Origin: Candidatus Sumerlaeota bacterium
GTDB lineage: Bacteria > Sumerlaeota > Sumerlaeia > JAFGJS01
DNA: 37,214 bases
NCBI GenBank assembly: GCA_016928995.1
Contig: JAFGJS010000158.1
Coordinates: forward strand, 1 to 37,214
Reading direction: 5' to 3'
The notes beneath the pieces are model-generated. The model searched no databases, was not told the origin of the DNA, and was given only the letters and a program-made list of their open reading frames with translations. A program made the translations under genes and the position numbers. Positions 25,921 through 33,100 of this stretch are shown piece by piece; positions within the stretch are counted from its first letter, which is position 1; every line of letters begins with the position of its first letter.

Positions 25921-26943
25921 TCAACTCGCCCGGTAACGGCGGCCGGCGCGCATGAAGGCGTGGATGTTCTCCAGCGGCGTCTCCTGCGGCAGGTCACAGC
26001 CCGTGCTGAGGATGAAGTTGGAGTACGGCGCCATTTTTTTCAGCAGGTTGGTCACTTCCGCTTCCACGTCCTGCGATTTGCCGGTGAGCATGCAGCCGGT
26101 CGGATTGATGTTGCCCATCACGGCCACGTCCTCGGGCAGTTTTTGCGCGACCGCCGGAAGATCGACGCCGGCCACGGGCGAGTCGAGGCTAACGGCGCTC
26201 ACTCCGGCGCCGGCCATCTGATCCAGCAAGTGCATGGTGTTGCCGCAGGTGTGGTAGACCGTGGCCACGCCGGTGTACTTGCAGCTCTCGATGATGTGGC
26301 GGATATAATTCGCGGAGAACGCGCCAAATTGCTCCGGTCCAAGCATCACGGCGCTGGGTTCGAGCACGCAAAGCACCTGGGCGCCGGCGGCGATGAGCAG
26401 CCGCGCATATTCCTGGATTCTTTCCGTGGCGTACTGGCAAACTGCGTGCAGCTCGTCAGGCTTCAGGACGGTGGCCATGGCCGCCTCGCCAGCTCCCATC
26501 ATCAGCGCCGCGAGGGTGTATGGACCCGTGACATAGGCGCCTTTCAGGATCGAATCGGGAAGGCCGATGCACATCAGTTTCATCGTTTCAACATAACCCA
26601 GCAGCCGTGTGTCGAAGGCGATGTTGACCTGCGCGCGTTGGGTGAGTTCATCCACGGAAAATTCGCCCTGGACAACGGTGGCGGACTCCGCCTGGGGAAA
26701 GACGGTGTAGCGTCCGAGCGCGTTGGCCTCGACGGCCAGGTCCATCAAGGGGAAGATCACATCCGGCTCGAAAGCCTCGGCGATCGCCTTCATCACCTTG
26801 AAGTGCTCGCCATAGTTCTGCTGCGCGAGTTTAATCGTACAGCCGGTCATGTTGAGTCCGGGGAATCCAACCAGCGGCACAACCAGGCGGCGGCCTTCAT
26901 TTTGCGCTCTGCGAAATTTCTCGCGAAAAGGATTTTGCGTCAT
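25921..26943 (-). CDS. UroD-like methyltransferase (MtaA/CmuA type), copy 1
   Basis: 340 residues. This is the uroporphyrinogen-decarboxylase superfamily, in which corrinoid methyltransferases such as MtaA and CmuA use zinc held by a His-x-Cys pair and a later Cys. All three are visible: H231 and C233 in VYHTCGN, and C316 in LSTGCDLPQETPLENIHAF. Other barrel strands are FPLMDLAVEANALG (64-77), GAYVTGPYTLAALM and MGNINPTG. True UroD keeps other catalytic residues and not this zinc set, so heme synthesis is unlikely. It likely moves methyl groups between a corrinoid protein and a substrate or thiol. It is 39 bp downstream of copy 2, and the corrinoid protein gene is divergent from the pair. Confidence 0.9.
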   Translation of the reverse strand: MTQNPFREKFRRAQNEGRRLVVPLVGFPGLNMTGCTIKLAQQNYGEHFKVMKAIAEAFEPDVIFPLMDLAVEANALGRYTVFPQAESATVVQGEFSVDELTQRAQVNIAFDTRLLGYVETMKLMCIGLPDSILKGAYVTGPYTLAALMMGAGEAAMATVLKPDELHAVCQYATERIQEYARLLIAAGAQVLCVLEPSAVMLGPEQFGAFSANYIRHIIESCKYTGVATVYHTCGNTMHLLDQMAGAGVSAVSLDSPVAGVDLPAVAQKLPEDVAVMGNINPTGCMLTGKSQDVEAEVTNLLKKMAPYSNFILSTGCDLPQETPLENIHAFMRAGRRYRAS

Positions 26944-26982
26944 CGAATGTGCTCCAGGTTGTTACACTCGCATTGTGCCTGC

Positions 26983-27969
26983 TTATGCGTAGCGGCCGGC
27001 GGTTCCATGCTTGATGAATTCTTCGCAGGCATATTCCTGCCACATGGGATCCAGGCCGATGGAGGTATTGTCCCAGTAGTATCCGGCGAGAAATCCGCCG
27101 CGGCCCTTCCAGAGTTTGTCCAGCATTTCCCGAGCCTTGGCGCGGATGATCTCCTCGTCGCGCTTCTGCAGCGTCTTCTGGATATCGACTGGGCACCAGA
27201 AGGTGATCTTGCCATTTTCCTGGTATGAGGCCAGCGTGTCGATGCCGTGAAGGTCGGGCTGGTCGAATTGCAGCAGATCGACGCCCGCTTCCATCAAGCC
27301 GGGGATGATTGCCGCAATCATGCCGCAGGAGTGCATGAAGACCTTGAGATTGAGTTCGTGCGCGATGCCGCAGAGTTTCACGAAGCGCGGAAAGAACTCT
27401 TGCCGCCACATGTCCGGGCTGATCAACAGCTGCGTCTGCGTGCCCCAGTCCTCCAGCAGCATGACGCAATCGCAGCCCTGCGCGGCGTAGTTCCGGATCA
27501 TGTGCTCCAGCATCACGTCGATGCGGTCGTGCAGTTCATGCATCCGGTCCGGCTCAAGGAACAGGTCCATCAGGTACTGATCAAGCTTGCGCATCTTGCG
27601 GGCGATATTGAAGGCGAATCCGGGCAGGTCGCCGATGAGCCACTTGTCAGGATGATCGGCGCGGCGTTTGGCCACGCAGGCGTAGTCTTCCGGCTTGGAG
27701 TAGTCGGGGAATTCGTAGGAGTCCAAGTCTGATATGTTCTGCAGCACGCCTTTGACGACTTCGCCTTTGGATGTTTTGTCAATTCTGGCCCAGAGGTTGC
27801 CCCATTCATCGGTGCGTTCCCAGCGCCCGCCGCCAATCTCGCGCCAATCGGTGGAATGGGTTTGGGCGGAGCATCCGCCGCTGACGATGTCGGAGTTCTT
27901 GAAAGATCGGGCGACGCGTTCCGGTCCTTCGAAGTCAAGCGTGAGTCTTACGATTTCTCGAGCTGTCAT
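26983..27969 (-). CDS. UroD-like methyltransferase, copy 2
   Basis: 328 residues. Zinc-type residues are H213 and C215 in FMHSCGM; a possible third is C259 in ITFWCPVD. The segment MLLEDWGTQTQLLISPDMWR (170-189) is typical of the subgroup of UroD-like proteins associated with corrinoid proteins. N-terminal REIVRLTLDFEGPERV is the normal family start. ATG 27969 has AAGGAAG 6-12 nt upstream; a frame upstream to 28149 has no ribosome site and runs through the promoter region. The substrate is unknown. By analogy with methanol, veratrol-type ether and chloromethane systems, one UroD-like enzyme demethylates the substrate onto the corrinoid and the other may pass it on. Which does which cannot be told. 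Confidence 0.9.
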   Translation of the reverse strand: MTAREIVRLTLDFEGPERVARSFKNSDIVSGGCSAQTHSTDWREIGGGRWERTDEWGNLWARIDKTSKGEVVKGVLQNISDLDSYEFPDYSKPEDYACVAKRRADHPDKWLIGDLPGFAFNIARKMRKLDQYLMDLFLEPDRMHELHDRIDVMLEHMIRNYAAQGCDCVMLLEDWGTQTQLLISPDMWRQEFFPRFVKLCGIAHELNLKVFMHSCGMIAAIIPGLMEAGVDLLQFDQPDLHGIDTLASYQENGKITFWCPVDIQKTLQKRDEEIIRAKAREMLDKLWKGRGGFLAGYYWDNTSIGLDPMWQEYACEEFIKHGTAGRYA

Positions 27970-28020
27970 GTAGTCTTCCTTTGCATGATTGCCGCGACAA
28001 ACACTGTCCGGCCGATTTTG

Positions 28021-28049
28021 ATTATTTTTAAACGTGATGATCAAATCAA
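28021..28049 (-). promoter_or_regulatory. Possible promoter for the UroD-like pair
   Basis: On the minus strand TTGATT (28049-28044), a 17-nt spacer and AATAAT (28026-28021) lie about 50 bp before the copy 2 start. The spacer contains a TGATCA palindrome. Only sequence resemblance supports it. Confidence 0.35.
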
Positions 28050-28111
28050 CGATATTTATATTTTTTATCGGAGAATGTTTTGCCATCGAAATAGATTTGC
28101 CAACGAAGTGC

Positions 28112-28141
28112 TTGACGGGCGGCGATCTGGAATGAATTAAT
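28112..28141 (+). promoter_or_regulatory. Possible promoter for the corrinoid protein genes
   Basis: TTGACG (28112-28117), 18-nt spacer and ATTAAT (28136-28141), about 125 bp before the corrinoid ATG. I see no cobalamin riboswitch B12-box in the leader that follows. Confidence 0.3.
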
Positions 28142-28266
28142 TGTGCCATTATGTGCAGTCCTGAAATGGAATGCGCGGTTGATCGCTGAAGAGCAATGCC
28201 CGGCGCCGTCCGCTTGGCGCGAGCGAAAAATACTTAATCGATTTTGCAATTGCACGGAGGAAGAAG

Positions 28267-28941
28267 ATGGACCAGGTGCTCGGACAGATCGCAGTATGCG
28301 TTGAACGTGGAAAAATCAATATGGCTTCGCCGTTTCCGCCGGACTTGGCCGGTCAGAACGGCGCCGAGGAACTGACGCAAAGCGCGTTGGATGCGGGGCT
28401 TTCCGCTGAGGAAATCTTGAACCAGGGATTGATTGTGGGGATGCAGAAGATCGGCGAGAAATTCCGCAACAATGAGGCGTTCGTGCCGGACGTGCTGCTG
28501 GCGGCCAAGGCGATGAACGCGGCAATGAAATTGCTGGAGCCTTTGTTCAAGGCCGACGCAAATCGATTCAAAGGGACGCTGGTGATGGGCACGGTCGCGG
28601 GCGATTTGCATGACATCGGCAAGAACCTGGCGTCAATGATCATTCAGGGCGCGGGGTGGAAAGTCGTGGACATGGGCGTGGACGTCTCCACGGAGAAATT
28701 CCTGGACGCGATCAAGGCAAACGAAGGCTGCGTGGTGGGCATGTCGGCGCTGCTGACGACGACGATGGCCAACATGGAACAGACCGTCCGGGCGATTAAA
28801 GAGGCGAGTCCTGCGACCAAGGTGATCGTGGGCGGCGCACCACTGAGCCAGGAATTCGCGGACAAGGTGGGCGCCGATTGTTACTGCCCCGATCCGCAGC
28901 GTGGCGCCGAGTTTCTCGAAAGCCTGTCCGCCGGCGCCTGA
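28267..28941 (+). CDS. Corrinoid (B12-binding) methyl-carrier protein
   Basis: 224 residues. The N-terminal four-helix cap (~10-95; LTQSALDAGLSAEEILNQGL) and C-terminal Rossmann-like B12 domain (~100-220) have the MtaC/MttC/MetH-B12 layout. The cobalt ligand motif DxHxxG is D113-L-H115-DIG118 in GDLHDIGKN. The nucleotide-loop segments GMSALLTTT and GGAPLSQEFADKVGAD are intact. The corrinoid is methylated by one partner and demethylated by another. GGAGG is 6 nt before ATG. It precedes the activation-domain gene by 15 nt, and is divergent from the two UroD-like methyltransferases across a 297-bp gap. Confidence 0.95.
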   Translation: MDQVLGQIAVCVERGKINMASPFPPDLAGQNGAEELTQSALDAGLSAEEILNQGLIVGMQKIGEKFRNNEAFVPDVLLAAKAMNAAMKLLEPLFKADANRFKGTLVMGTVAGDLHDIGKNLASMIIQGAGWKVVDMGVDVSTEKFLDAIKANEGCVVGMSALLTTTMANMEQTVRAIKEASPATKVIVGGAPLSQEFADKVGADCYCPDPQRGAEFLESLSAGA

Positions 28942-28956
28942 GTTTCGAATGATACA

Positions 28957-29664
28957 ATGAACGATCCCGGCATTTCAGATCAAACCATCGAAACGGTGAT
29001 TGCATTTGACGAGATTGCCGTTGATGCAGCGTCGTTGATTCAATCAATGGGCTACATCGACTCGGCATGCCCGGAGCCGGTGCGGCTGACGGTTGAGGAG
29101 GCGCTGCTCGAAGCGGCGCCGCATGTTGATATCCGCGGAGGCTATCGGATTTTGCCGGATGATGTGCGGCTGGAAAATTCCGGCGAGATCGAATGCGGCG
29201 CTTGCCGTTTTAAAGTGGGCAAGGTCATCAAGGGGCAACTGCGCAGGGCGCGAAGGCTGGCGTTATTTGCGATCACGATCGGCGATGCGCTGGAAACGCA
29301 GGCGCGTGATTTATTGCGCGGCGATGATCCAGTCAAAGGCTATGTGCTGGATGCTACTGCGTCGCTGATCGTGGAGAGCGCGGCGGACCGGCTGCATGAG
29401 CAGTTGCGCAACGCGGCTGCCGAATGGGGCTGGAAGACCACGAATCGTTTCAGTCCGGGGTATTGCGGCTGGCCGGTCGAGCAGCAGCACATCCTTTTCG
29501 CGCAACTGCCTGCGAAATTCTGCGGCATCACGCTGTCGGAAACGGCCTTGATGCATCCGATCAAGTCGGTCAGCGGCGTCATCGGCCTGGGTGACGGCGT
29601 TGCCTATCATCCCTACCCGTGCGATTTCTGCAACCGCCAGGATTGCTACAAGCGTAAACGCTAG
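28957..29664 (+). CDS. Stand-alone MetH-activation-domain-like protein
   Basis: 235 residues related to the C-terminal reactivation domain of methionine synthase MetH, which binds S-adenosylmethionine and re-methylates oxidised cobalamin. The SAM-binding segment of MetH (RxSxGYxxxP) is seen as RFSPGYCGWP (164-173) after the long helical stretch LFAITIGDALETQARDLL. The C-terminus carries C222-x2-C225-x4-C230 (PCDFCNRQDC), absent in MetH, which could bind metal or an iron-sulfur cluster and may bring in an electron. Such proteins accompany corrinoid methyltransferases in anaerobes. No ribosome site is obvious; the 15-nt distance to the corrinoid stop suggests translational coupling. Confidence 0.85.
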   Translation: MNDPGISDQTIETVIAFDEIAVDAASLIQSMGYIDSACPEPVRLTVEEALLEAAPHVDIRGGYRILPDDVRLENSGEIECGACRFKVGKVIKGQLRRARRLALFAITIGDALETQARDLLRGDDPVKGYVLDATASLIVESAADRLHEQLRNAAAEWGWKTTNRFSPGYCGWPVEQQHILFAQLPAKFCGITLSETALMHPIKSVSGVIGLGDGVAYHPYPCDFCNRQDCYKRKR

Positions 29665-29699
29665 ACCGGATTATCCATTCAGGAATCTTCAAAAAAAAT

Positions 29700-29797
29700 C
29701 TCACGCGAAGGCGCAAAGTCGCGAAGGCCGCTATTAGATATTCACAGAACATGGAATTTGTTCTCCGTGTTCTCTGTGTACTCTGTGGTGAATTTTT
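29700..29797. repeat. Two dispersed repeats in the convergent gap
   Basis: 29700-29729 resembles the CTCACGCGAAGGCGCAAAG repeat class. 29761-29796, read on the minus strand, matches 36798-36834 almost base for base (about 34 of 36): AATTCACCACAGAGTACAC and onward. Both are non-coding and lie between the activation gene and the homocysteine methyltransferase stop. Confidence 0.5.
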
Positions 29798-29809
29798 TTT
29801 TATATTCTA

Positions 29810-30685
29810 TTAAATTTTTCCGATTGCTTTCGCGATGCAACGGATGTGATCCGGCGATGTGCCGCAGCATCCGCCGACCAGACTGGCGCCTGCCGTGATG
29901 CATTCCTGAATTCCAGCGGCGAAGTCTTCCGGCGTCAGATCAAATACGGTATGGCCGTCCGCCAGACGCGGCTTGCCCGCGTTGGGCTGGGCCATGATCG
30001 GGATGCTGACGGCTTGTTTCATGAAACTCACGATGACGGCGGTTTCGCGAGGATCGAGATCGCCGCAGTTCGCGCCGACGGCTGCCGCACCGGCATCGGC
30101 CATGGCCACGGCGATTTCCCTGGCGGTATTGCCCATGATCGTCCGGCCGCCGTTGGCTGTGGTATTGAAGGAGAGGGAAGCGAGCACGGGGACGTCTGCG
30201 ACATCGCGGCAGGCGCGGACTGCGCAGAGCGCCTCGCGCAGATCGAGCATAGTCTCGACGATGAAGCCGTCAACGCCTCCGGCGAGCAGGAACTCAGCCT
30301 GTTCCTTGAATGTCTCGCAGCATTGATCCTCGGTGTATTCCCCATAGGGTTCGAGCAGTTGGCCGGTCGAACTGATGTCGCCCAGCACATAACGCCCTTC
30401 GCCCGCCGCATTTTTAGCGATCCGCGCGCCAGCGAGATTCACCTCTTTCACATCGATGTTCACGTTGTGCGTTTCAAGATAGATGCGATTCATCGTCAGC
30501 GTGTTGGTGATGAGCAAGTCGCAGCCCGCTTCGCAATAGCGCTTGTGCACCGCGAGCACCTCGTCCGGATGTTGAATGCAGTTCTGGCCGCCCATATCCA
30601 GTCCGGCGAGAGCCAGTTGCGTGCCCATCGCTCCGTCGATCAGGATCGGCGTTGTCGCAGTCGCAATCAATTCAGCAAGCTTCAT
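29810..30685 (-). CDS. Homocysteine S-methyltransferase family protein (MetH/BHMT N-domain)
   Basis: 291 residues, the size of the single homocysteine-binding barrel. IDGAMGTQLALAGLD (16-30) and NTLTMNRIYL are family motifs. The zinc cysteines are C207 in GANCGD and C273-C274 in GGCCGTSPDHI, equivalent to the three MetH ligands. So it should activate homocysteine (or a similar thiol) as the methyl acceptor, probably with the corrinoid protein as donor. ATG 30685 has AAGGAG 10 nt upstream; upstream extension to 30796 has none. It converges on the activation gene and is 145 bp from it. No pterin-binding (folate) module is encoded nearby. Confidence 0.93.
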   Translation of the reverse strand: MKLAELIATATTPILIDGAMGTQLALAGLDMGGQNCIQHPDEVLAVHKRYCEAGCDLLITNTLTMNRIYLETHNVNIDVKEVNLAGARIAKNAAGEGRYVLGDISSTGQLLEPYGEYTEDQCCETFKEQAEFLLAGGVDGFIVETMLDLREALCAVRACRDVADVPVLASLSFNTTANGGRTIMGNTAREIAVAMADAGAAAVGANCGDLDPRETAVIVSFMKQAVSIPIMAQPNAGKPRLADGHTVFDLTPEDFAAGIQECITAGASLVGGCCGTSPDHIRCIAKAIGKI

Positions 30686-31060
30686 CTTCGGTGTTCTCCT
30701 TGGCAGTGCCACAAGCAAATTTTTTTCGATCATTGAATTTGTACTCCTATGCTTTGAGATGCAAGCGAAAGTTCTTTTTATATCGGCGATCTGCATTGAT
30801 TGCGACGAAGTGTAGCGTTCGCTTGCTTGATTCGCGTCAGATTGACGCGGCGATGCGGAAGAGTGTGTAATCTTGGAGCGCTATTTTCTCGTAATAAGTG
30901 GCGGAAGTTTTTGTAAATCCTTTAATTCCAAACCCTTTTCAATTTTGGCGCCTTAATTGCAAAAAAATGATGGCAGTTAACGCTTTGGTAGCCATGCCGG
31001 CAGGCCTACCGAGGAAGGTCAAAAAAAGAAGGTTCAGCTCGCAAAAGGAGGTTTGCGAAA
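30686..31060 (+). promoter_or_regulatory. Structured leader of the Hsp20 operon
   Basis: There is no gene in this 375-bp stretch. A 24-bp imperfect palindrome at 30987-31010 (10 of 12 pairs; TGCCGGCA core) precedes a perfect hairpin 31039-31058: TCGCAAA, loop AGGAGG, TTTGCGA. The loop is exactly the Shine-Dalgarno sequence of the next gene, with ATG two bases after the stem. Such an arrangement could gate translation by temperature or ribosome access; no CIRCE or ROSE pattern is seen. Confidence 0.55.
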
Positions 31061-31858
31061 ATGAATCAGACAGACAAACCCAAACGTCATGCACCGGTTC
31101 GATGGACGGTTGTGTCATTGATGCTTGCGCTGGTTGTCATTGGCGTCGTGACCGTGGCGGGCCTTCACGCGATTCAGGCCAAGGAGGATGATCACACGAT
31201 CCTGTCGCCCGGGCAACCTGGAATCATCCAGCGCATCGAAACTATCCTGCGCAATGATGAGAAGGAGGCGCAGCAGCGCATCAATGAGACATTGAAAGCC
31301 CTGGAAGAGGCGAAGCAGAGCGAAAAGGCTCAAGCGGCGCCGGCTGATAACGATCCATTCGGCAACTGGGCCTTATTCCAGTCGCCCTTTGCCGATAAGG
31401 GCTGGGATCCATTCGGCGAAATGAATCAGATGCGCCGCAACATGGAGCGCGTGTTCAACGACTCTTTTTCGCGCATGCGCCTGGGAGCGCCGTCTTCGCT
31501 GACGGATGAAGTGATGGCATGGTCGCCTCAGGGCGAATTCGAAGAGACCAACGACGCCTATATCTATCGCTTCGATGTGCCCGGTGTGGATAAAAGCGCG
31601 GTTAACGTCACCCTGGAAGGCAATCGTCTGACCGTGGAAGGGCAGCGTGAATCGCGCATCGAGAAGGAGAATAAAGATAATAATTTCTACCTTCGCGAGA
31701 TCCAACAGGGGCAATTCCAGCGTGTGACGACCGTGCCCCGCGACGTCGATTTGAACGGTAATCTCAAATCGAAACTTGAGAATGGCGTGCTCACTGTGAC
31801 GCTGCCCAAACTGAAGGGTGTGAAGAAGACCGACGCCCAAAAAATCGAGATTCAATGA
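31061..31858 (+). CDS. Membrane-anchored or exported Hsp20 small heat shock protein
   Basis: 265 residues. A basic start (KPKRHAPVR) and a hydrophobic helix (~15-38; VVSLMLALVVIGVVTVAGLH) make a signal anchor, possibly cut after IQA, so the chaperone would act at or outside the inner membrane. Residues ~55-92 are charged and probably coiled-coil. The alpha-crystallin domain (~155-250) has the usual YIYRFDVPGV, VNVTLEGNRLTVEGQRE and LENGVLTVTLPK strands, and the C-terminal IxI motif is IEI (262-264). Typical bacterial Hsp20 is ~150 residues and cytosolic, so the N-terminal half is unusual. The next Hsp20 gene starts 17 nt after its stop. Confidence 0.9.
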   Translation: MNQTDKPKRHAPVRWTVVSLMLALVVIGVVTVAGLHAIQAKEDDHTILSPGQPGIIQRIETILRNDEKEAQQRINETLKALEEAKQSEKAQAAPADNDPFGNWALFQSPFADKGWDPFGEMNQMRRNMERVFNDSFSRMRLGAPSSLTDEVMAWSPQGEFEETNDAYIYRFDVPGVDKSAVNVTLEGNRLTVEGQRESRIEKENKDNNFYLREIQQGQFQRVTTVPRDVDLNGNLKSKLENGVLTVTLPKLKGVKKTDAQKIEIQ

Positions 31859-31875
31859 TAAAGGAGGACGCTCTC

Positions 31876-32454
31876 ATGAACATGAACATGAATAAACTTG
31901 CACCCTGGAACTGGTTCAAAAAGGAAGATGAGACCCATGATGCCGCCCTGCCTGTTCGGAGGGCGGCGGGGGAGGCGCGTCCCGCGCATCCTATCGAACA
32001 GATGCATCGCGAAATGGATCGAGTATTCGACGACTTTTTTCGCGGAACTGGCGTTTCGCCTTGGCGGCATTCGTCGCTCGCATCGCCGGGATGGAACGAT
32101 AACGGCTGGCTCAAACCCAGCGTGGACATCTCGGCCACGGATCAGGAATACGCGATCAACGTGGAACTGCCGGGCGTCAGCGAGAAGGACGTGCAGGTCG
32201 AACTTTCCGGCGACACGTTGCGCATCAGCGGCGAAAAGAAGCATGAGAAAGAAGAGAACGGCAGGGATTTCTACAGCGTCGAGCGCTCCTATGGCGCCTT
32301 TCAGCGCGTGCTGGCCATACCCGATGATGCTCAGGAGGACGGCATCAACGCCGCCTTTAAGAACGGCGTGATGACGATCACGATACCACGCAAGGAGCCT
32401 GGACCGGGATCGAAAGCGAAGCGGATTGAGATCAAGTCCGGAAATTCGCCGTAA
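31876..32454 (+). CDS. Hsp20/alpha-crystallin small heat shock protein
   Basis: 192 residues, no signal, presumably cytosolic: an ATP-independent holdase. The alpha-crystallin domain (~80-172) has PSVDISATDQEYAINVELPG, VELSGDTLRISGEKK, the dimer-loop segment RDFYSVERSYGAFQRV, and FKNGVMTITIP; a C-terminal IxI (IEI, 184-186) follows. AAGGAGG at 31861-31867 with 8-nt spacing selects ATG 31876 over an upstream ATG at 31855 that overlaps the previous stop. It is co-transcribed with the membrane-anchored Hsp20 and ends at the terminator at 32471. Confidence 0.96.
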   Translation: MNMNMNKLAPWNWFKKEDETHDAALPVRRAAGEARPAHPIEQMHREMDRVFDDFFRGTGVSPWRHSSLASPGWNDNGWLKPSVDISATDQEYAINVELPGVSEKDVQVELSGDTLRISGEKKHEKEENGRDFYSVERSYGAFQRVLAIPDDAQEDGINAAFKNGVMTITIPRKEPGPGSKAKRIEIKSGNSP

Positions 32455-32470
32455 AATTGAATCCGGACCG

Positions 32471-32513
32471 AAAAACACACGCCGGGTTATCGCTTGCCCG
32501 GCGTGTGTTTTTT
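32471..32513 (+). terminator. Strong rho-independent terminator after the Hsp20 pair
   Basis: A perfect 16-bp stem, AAAAACACACGCCGGG (32471-32486) with its complement (32497-32512), a 10-nt loop and a T-run inside and after the stem. The A-run at the base makes it bidirectional, so it can also stop the - strand lipoprotein transcript coming from the other side (its stop is at 32524). Confidence 0.9.
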
Positions 32514-32523
32514 GCGTGAGAAA

Positions 32524-32938
32524 CTATTTAGCTGGCTTAGCTGGTTCAACCGTATTGACCGATTCGTCCGTATCGCTGGGTGTTTCCTTTTTGGAATATG
32601 TTTCCGGCTCTGGATCGTATCCCAGTACGCCGAAGCCGATTTCAAAGGGAAGGAGTTTGACCTTGGCGCCGATGAAACTGACGCCGACTCCGCCGATCGG
32701 CCAGATGTCCAGCGAGACAATGTCGCCCCAGCGATCATCGTCGGAAATGACGCCCGCCTCAAGGATCATGCCATCGTAAGGCCGGATGCCGTTGCCGGCC
32801 ATGTAACTATACAAGCACGCCATCCGACTTGATTTGTGGCGGACTATTTTCCATGCCCACGGTGATGCTGGCGCAGCCAGCCAAACTGACGCAGAGCAAT
32901 CCTGCGACTGCGCATTGAATCCATCGATTTCTCCTCAT
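32524..32938 (-). pseudogene. Frameshifted small lipoprotein
   Basis: On the minus strand ATG 32938 with AAGGAA 7 nt upstream opens a 43-codon frame with a textbook lipoprotein signal (RWIQCAVAGLLCVSLAGC; Cys 22), stopping at TAG 32809-32807. The next frame over continues from there as a 95-residue stretch (YSYMAGNGIRPYDGM, WGDIVSLDIWPIGGVGVSF, VKLLPFEIGFG) ending at 32524. Skipping one base around 32810-32815 would join them into a ~137-residue lipoprotein. It is either a recent frameshift or a sequencing error. The LDIWP and LLPFEIG pattern is vaguely like YceK/YidQ lipoproteins; I am not sure. The C-terminal tail is Pro/Thr/Glu-rich. Confidence 0.6.
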
Positions 32939-33100
32939 CTCCGGTTCCTTTCGATTTGCATGATGATAGTATTACAGCATCGATTTTGCTTGTCAGTATC
33001 CGTCCGAACCGCCGGGCGTCTGCGACAAAATGATGCCATTGATTTTGAGACGCGGATAGGCGCCGATGTTACATTTCGGATTTTATGAGCCCAATGCGCC

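Noticed and set aside
25960-27228. 422-codon frame on the + strand
   Set aside because: It is antisense to the two UroD-like genes, has low-complexity His/Gly/Arg-rich composition and no family motif; the opposite strand has complete, conserved proteins.
25921-27969. Heme-pathway hemE genes
   Set aside because: Both UroD-like proteins carry the HxC zinc signature of methyltransferases and lie with a corrinoid protein, not with other heme genes.
27970-28266. Cobalamin riboswitch before the corrinoid genes
   Set aside because: I looked for a B12-box and conserved core in the divergent leader and could not find a convincing one.
29846-30736. 296-codon frame on the + strand
   Set aside because: It is antisense to the homocysteine methyltransferase, whose zinc motifs are intact.
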